From Haloarculaceae archaeon (GTDB lineage Archaea; Halobacteriota; Halobacteria; Halobacteriales; Haloarculaceae): 8,224 nt of DNA. Shown here piece after piece: positions 4,350 to 8,224 of this stretch (positions are counted from its first letter, which is position 1; the number at the start of each line of letters is the position of its first letter). Under the pieces are notes generated by a model. That model made no database searches and was not told the DNA's origin. It worked only from the letters and a program-made list of their open reading frames with translations. Where the stretch lies: assembly GCA_018609945.1 (NCBI GenBank), contig JAHENO010000250.1:1-8224 (forward strand), read 5' to 3'. The translations under genes and the position numbers were made by a program.

Positions 4350-6706
4350 TACCGCTCGCCGACGACGGCCGACAGCGACCCCGACTGATCGACGACGAAG
4401 ACGGCCCCGTACGCGACGGCCGGCGATCCGTCGACCCAGTCGGGCAGTTCGAGGCGCCAGTCGACGGTGCCATCGTCGACTGCCACCGCATAGAGGTGGC
4501 GATCGCGGCTACCAACGTACGCGATCCCGTCGGCGACCGCGAGCGAACCGTGTACCGGGCCACCCACGTCGGCCCGCCACTGTTCGGCTCCGTCCGAGGC
4601 TGCGAGCCCGCGAAGGACGCCGGTGTCGTCACCCGCCACGACGGTGTCGCCGGCCGTCGCGGGCGTCCCGCGGACGTGTCCCGTCCCGGTTCGCCACCGC
4701 TCGCTCCCGTGCTCGGGATCGAGCACGACGATGGCTGTCTCCGTTCCGACGACTAGCTGTCCCGAGCCACCGGTTGCTCCCAGTGAGGGAGCCGTCGCGG
4801 CGGTACCGACGGTTTGCCGCCACTGTTCGGTGCCATCGACGGCAGCAAGTGTCACCACCTCTCCGTCTGTCGTCGCGGCGTAGACGTCACTCCCGGCGAC
4901 GGCCGGGGCACCACGCACCGATCCGCCGACGTCGGTCTCCCAGCGCACGTCGCCATCGGCAGTCATCGAGACGACTGCGCTGCCACTCCCGACGTACAGG
5001 TAGCCGTCGCCGTGACCGAAATCGCCGACAGGCCCGTCCAGTCTCGTCCGCCACCGCGGGTCCGGCGGTTCGGCGTCGATGTGCGGCGTCGGCGTCGCGT
5101 CCGGCCCCGGCGTCGGCGTTCTGGTCAGCCTGTCGTCCGGTCTGTCCGCGAACTCCAAAGGCGGCGTTCCGGCGACGTCGCCACCACGGCTCCCCGCGAT
5201 GACTGTCCGACCGGCGACCGTGGACGTCCCCGGTGACGGCCCGTCGAGACCGACACTCCAGAGATGACTCGTCCCGTCGGTCACGCGGTATCCCCCGACT
5301 GCGTTGCCGCGGCTCCCGCAGTAGACGGTCGCCGGACCGACGACGGGCGCGGGGAGCCGGTCGGGGCGCTCGAAGGCTCGCCAGGCGCGCGTGCCGTCGT
5401 CTGCCCCCAACCGGGCCACGACGCCGGTGTTCGTCCCGACGACGACCTGTCGGTCGCGATAGTGGAGCTGTGATTCGGGAAAGCCCCGGGTCCGCACGCG
5501 CCACCGTTCGGTCCCGTCGGACTCGATGGCGACCACGGCACCGCCGGTCCCGGCGCCGCGACCGAAGTCGCTGCTCCCGACGTACAGCCGGCCGTCCCCG
5601 ACGGCCGGTGTCGTGGGCGTGGCAACCTGGACGCGTGCCGCGACGCCGTCTTCGGTGACGGCGTAGAGCCCCTCCGAGAGCGTGCCGACCCACACGCGTC
5701 CGGCGACGACGACCGGAATGGTACTCACCCATGGGCCACCGTCGAGACGGACGCGCCACCGTTCGGCACCGTCCTCGACGTCCCGGGCGACCACCCGGCC
5801 GTCGATGTCCGCGGTGTAGACGAAGCCGTCGTGGACGCCGGCGCCGATGCTTATCGACCCGTTCGTCTCGGTGCGCCACAGGATTGCACCGTCCGATAGC
5901 GACAAGGACTGGACGACGCTCCCGCTGTGGTCACGGGTATCGCCAGTGAGGAACACGCGCCCGCTGGCGATTGCGGGACGGTGGCCCCGCGTGGGCGCAG
6001 AAACGTCCCACCGCACCGACCCGTCGGCGAGGTCGTAGGCGATGGTTCTGCCCTGCGGGTGCGCGAGTACAGCCGTCCCACCTGCGAGCCGGAACGGCGT
6101 CGCGTCGTTGACGTGCGGTGCGAACAATCCGTCCGGTGTGTCCTGCCGCCAGCGTTCCGTCCCGTCCCCCTCGTAGGCGAGGACGGCGCCGTCGCGGCGG
6201 CCGACCACGACTGTCCCGTCGGCGGCGACGACCGGCGCGGCCGCGAACTCGGCGTCGTGCTCCCGTCGCCAGCGAACATCGCCGCCAGCGTCGTACGCGA
6301 TGACGGTTCCGTCGAACTGGGTCGCGACCGGCCCGTCGGGCCCGACCGCCGCGCGGACGGTCGTATTGAGGTCGACGTGTTCCTGCCAGTGCACAGACGG
6401 CGTCCCCCGGGGACCGGCCGCCTCGACGGTACCGGTGTTCGCGGCGTCGGCGTGGGCGGTCGGCCAGGGGCCGTTCAACGGCGTTCGCGTTCCACTGGTT
6501 TCGGTCGGTGTCTGGTCGGCCCCGGGGGGTGTGTCGGGCCCCTGTGTCGGGGTGTCGCCGGACTGGTCGCCGTCGGAATCGCCGAGCAGGTCGCGACATC
6601 CTGCTAGTCCGGCCACGAGGAGCGTACCGCTCGTCGCCAGCAACTGGCGTCGTCGGACCGACTGGCTGCGCTGTCGGGGACTGGAGGGCTGATCGGACGC
6701 GGGCAC
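4349..6706 (-). CDS. Tat-exported lipoprotein with two PQQ-type beta-propeller regions
   Basis: From the GTG at 6706 this is a 785-residue protein. Residues 17-37 form a twin-arginine lipoprotein signal: VRRRQLL, a hydrophobic run, then the lipobox LAGC with Cys37. An Asp/Thr/Pro linker (38-77) would tether the mature protein outside the membrane. GPWPTAHADAANTGT (79-93) is a typical opening of haloarchaeal PQQ-like repeat proteins. About sixteen (D/G)-G-x-x-x-W-R-type repeats follow: nine or ten at 80-520, then a Thr/Pro linker (about 521-548), then six at 549-785. These are PQQ-like (YVTN/BamB-type) propeller blades. Cofactor-binding or catalytic residues of true quinoprotein dehydrogenases are not evident, so a binding or scaffold role outside the cell is likelier. 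A GTG at 6769 is in frame but lies before the promoter box and overlaps the gpmI stop. Confidence 0.9.
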   Translation of the reverse strand: MPASDQPSSPRQRSQSVRRRQLLATSGTLLVAGLAGCRDLLGDSDGDQSGDTPTQGPDTPPGADQTPTETSGTRTPLNGPWPTAHADAANTGTVEAAGPRGTPSVHWQEHVDLNTTVRAAVGPDGPVATQFDGTVIAYDAGGDVRWRREHDAEFAAAPVVAADGTVVVGRRDGAVLAYEGDGTERWRQDTPDGLFAPHVNDATPFRLAGGTAVLAHPQGRTIAYDLADGSVRWDVSAPTRGHRPAIASGRVFLTGDTRDHSGSVVQSLSLSDGAILWRTETNGSISIGAGVHDGFVYTADIDGRVVARDVEDGAERWRVRLDGGPWVSTIPVVVAGRVWVGTLSEGLYAVTEDGVAARVQVATPTTPAVGDGRLYVGSSDFGRGAGTGGAVVAIESDGTERWRVRTRGFPESQLHYRDRQVVVGTNTGVVARLGADDGTRAWRAFERPDRLPAPVVGPATVYCGSRGNAVGGYRVTDGTSHLWSVGLDGPSPGTSTVAGRTVIAGSRGGDVAGTPPLEFADRPDDRLTRTPTPGPDATPTPHIDAEPPDPRWRTRLDGPVGDFGHGDGYLYVGSGSAVVSMTADGDVRWETDVGGSVRGAPAVAGSDVYAATTDGEVVTLAAVDGTEQWRQTVGTAATAPSLGATGGSGQLVVGTETAIVVLDPEHGSERWRTGTGHVRGTPATAGDTVVAGDDTGVLRGLAASDGAEQWRADVGGPVHGSLAVADGIAYVGSRDRHLYAVAVDDGTVDWRLELPDWVDGSPAVAYGAVFVVDQSGSLSAVVGER

Positions 6707-6726
6707 AGTGGATGGCGCGTCGGCGC

Positions 6727-6735
6727 GGATATAGG
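6727..6735 (-). promoter_or_regulatory. TATA box (with A-rich BRE-like stretch) for the PQQ-repeat lipoprotein gene
   Basis: The minus strand reads CCTATATCC, preceded by GAAAA, which resembles an archaeal BRE. The TATAT core is centred 25 bases before the GTG at 6706, so a leaderless GTG start is likely. The box sits inside the 59-base gap after gpmI and supports separate transcription. Confidence 0.55.
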
Positions 6736-6765
6736 TTTTCTGTCGACTGACGATCCGGAAGCCTT

Positions 6766-8224
6766 TCACTCCAGGAGCGACTCGCCAGTCATCGCGTCGG
6801 GTTTCTCGACGCCAGCAAGCGCCAGCATCGTGGGCGCGACGTCGGCCAGCGTCCCACCCTCCCGGACGCGCCGGCCGCCGTCGGTTCCGTCGGGCGCCAG
6901 GTAGATGAACGGCACTGGGTTGGTGGTGTGTGCGGTATGGGGTGACTCGGGCGTGCCCATGTCGTCGGCGTTGCCGTGGTCTGCGGTGACGAGGACGTGC
7001 GCGCCCGCGGCCCGCATGGCGTCGACCAGTCGGCCGAGTTGCTCGTCGACAGCCTCGACGGCCGTGACGGCGGCCTCGAAGTCGCCGGTGTGGCCGACCA
7101 TGTCGGGGTTGGCGTAGTTGAGGACGACCACATCTGGATCATCCCTCTCGATGACGCAGATAGCGGTGTCGGTCACCTCGGCGGCACTCATCTCTGGTCT
7201 CTTGTCGTAGGTCGCCACGTCGGGGCTGGGCACGATCTCCCGGATCTCGCCGTCGAATTCGACTTCGCGGCCGCCGTTCAGGAAGTAGGTGACGTGGGCG
7301 TACTTCTCGGTCTCGGCGATGCGCAACTGCGTGCGGCCGGCCTCGGCCAGGACCTCCCCGAGCGTGTCGGCGGGCTGGCGCGGCGGGAACGCGACGGGAA
7401 GGTCGAACGTCCGGTCGTACTCGGTCATCGTCACCACCCGGACCTCCGGCGGGTCCGTGTCGGCCCCCCATGCCCCGGATCGGATATCCGCGAGCATCCG
7501 CGTCAGTTGCCGGGCGCGGTCGGATCGGAAATTGAAGAAGATCACCGCGTCGCCGTCCTGCAGCGGGGGCCGCCCATCGATTAGCGTCGGCTCGACGAAC
7601 TCGTCCGTCTCGCCACGGTCGTAGGCAGCCTCGACGGCGGCGACGGCCGACTCTGCGGTGTGGTCGGCCGCCCGGTCGACGATGGCGTCGTAGGCGCGCC
7701 TGGTCCGCTCCCAGTTCTGGTCGCGGTCCATCGCGTAGTAGCGTCCCGACACCGTGGCGACGTGGCCGGTGCCCCGATCGGCGGCGTAGGATTCGAGATC
7801 CGCCAGGTAGCCCGCGCCACTTTTCGGCGCGGTGTCCCGGCCGTCCGTGAAGGCGTGCGTGACTGCCTCGACCCCGCGCTCGGCCGCCAGGTCGATCAGC
7901 GCGTGGAGGTGGGACTGGTAGGAGTGGACGCCGCCGTCGCTGACGAGCCCGAGAAAGTGGACGCGGCCGCCGGTCTCCTCGGCCCGGACGAACGCCGAAC
8001 CGATGGCCTCGTTCTCGTCGATGGGGACGTCCTCGGGGTCGATGTCGGGCGGTGTCTCCCCTCGCCAGCGTGCGATGGCGTCGGTGACGCGGGCCGACTC
8101 CTGTTTGACGACCCGGCCGGCGCCGATGTTGAGGTGACCCACCTCGCTGTTACCCATCTGGCCCTCCGGGAGCCCGACGCGACGCCCGTGGGTCGTCAGC
8201 GTCGACTGTGCGCCCTCGGTCCAG
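6766..8224 (-). CDS. gpmI: 2,3-bisphosphoglycerate-independent phosphoglycerate mutase (5' end outside window)
   Basis: This enzyme interconverts 3- and 2-phosphoglycerate in glycolysis and gluconeogenesis, using two Mn ions and a phosphoserine intermediate. The visible 485 residues run in frame from the right edge to the TGA at 6766. The ATG at 8157 is internal: the preceding codons read GLPEGQ, continuing into MGNSEVGHLNIGAGR, which holds the catalytic Ser (visible residue 26, equivalent to Ser62 of the Geobacillus enzyme). About 36 N-terminal residues, including the first metal-binding Asp, are therefore missing. Further conserved blocks in order are SDGGVHS, FTDGRDT, GRYYAMDRD, FRSDRARQ, EKYAHVTYFLNGG, the metal ligands in NPDMVGHTGD and TADHGNAD, and HTAHTTNPVPFI. 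All expected visible catalytic residues are present, so it should be active. The next gene, the PQQ-repeat lipoprotein, starts 59 bases on. Confidence 0.97.
   Translation of the reverse strand, partial: WTEGAQSTLTTHGRRVGLPEGQMGNSEVGHLNIGAGRVVKQESARVTDAIARWRGETPPDIDPEDVPIDENEAIGSAFVRAEETGGRVHFLGLVSDGGVHSYQSHLHALIDLAAERGVEAVTHAFTDGRDTAPKSGAGYLADLESYAADRGTGHVATVSGRYYAMDRDQNWERTRRAYDAIVDRAADHTAESAVAAVEAAYDRGETDEFVEPTLIDGRPPLQDGDAVIFFNFRSDRARQLTRMLADIRSGAWGADTDPPEVRVVTMTEYDRTFDLPVAFPPRQPADTLGEVLAEAGRTQLRIAETEKYAHVTYFLNGGREVEFDGEIREIVPSPDVATYDKRPEMSAAEVTDTAICVIERDDPDVVVLNYANPDMVGHTGDFEAAVTAVEAVDEQLGRLVDAMRAAGAHVLVTADHGNADDMGTPESPHTAHTTNPVPFIYLAPDGTDGGRRVREGGTLADVAPTMLALAGVEKPDAMTGESLLE

Noticed and set aside
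3182..4756. Long plus-strand open frame (524 codons)
   Set aside because: It is antisense to truA and parts of both neighbours. Its translation is Arg/Gly/Pro-rich with no recognisable motif, as expected of a GC-rich shadow frame.
6767..6769. GTG as the start of the PQQ-repeat lipoprotein
   Set aside because: It overlaps the gpmI stop and lies upstream of the TATA box. The extra 21 residues are not signal-peptide-like.
8155..8157. ATG as the start of gpmI
   Set aside because: It lies inside the conserved GLPEGQMGNSEVGH block, and the frame stays open to the window edge, so the real start is outside.

Overview
The window looks like haloarchaeal chromosome (class Halobacteria). It is GC-rich and its proteins are acidic and rich in Asp, Glu, Ala, Val and Thr. 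It encodes a Tat lipoprotein with PQQ-type repeats, cell-surface proteins with Thr/Pro linkers and sequons, and a repeat protein of the UPF0339/DUF1508 (YegP-like) family. Archaeal TATA-like boxes sit about 25-28 bases before several predicted starts, as expected for leaderless haloarchaeal transcripts. I cannot name the genus from sequence alone.

Layout, left to right. (1) 1-1462, minus strand: the first 487 codons of a membrane protein with four predicted membrane segments, an acidic coiled coil, four UPF0339/DUF1508-like repeats and the first residues of a fifth; its 3' end lies outside the window. (2) 1463-1669: a divergent, AT-rich promoter region with a 14-base perfect palindrome next to a TATA box. 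(3) 1670-1807, plus strand: a 45-residue single-span membrane protein, unrecognised. (4) 1808-1953: a convergent gap with two overlapping, mutually exclusive hairpins. (5) 1954-3429, minus: a 491-residue protein with an Asn-free cytoplasmic domain, one membrane span and a sequon-rich external domain. (6) 3461-4255, minus: truA. (7) 4349-6706, minus: a Tat lipoprotein with about sixteen PQQ-like propeller motifs. (8) 6766 to the right edge, minus: gpmI, cofactor-independent phosphoglycerate mutase, lacking roughly its first 36 residues.

The four minus-strand genes from 1954 to the right edge lie close together, with gaps of 31, 93 and 59 bases. At least three of them have their own promoter-like box placed for a leaderless start, so this looks like a row of separately transcribed genes and not one operon. 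Two are housekeeping genes (gpmI in central carbon metabolism, truA in tRNA modification); the other two are surface or envelope proteins. Nothing here links them functionally. No stretch over 300 bases lacks a gene. I see no mobile element, CRISPR array, tRNA or rRNA.

The least explained parts are the membrane-anchored UPF0339 array, the 45-residue membrane protein with its palindromic promoter, and the two-sided membrane protein at 1954-3429. None is demonstrably a new system; they are the best candidates for a second look.
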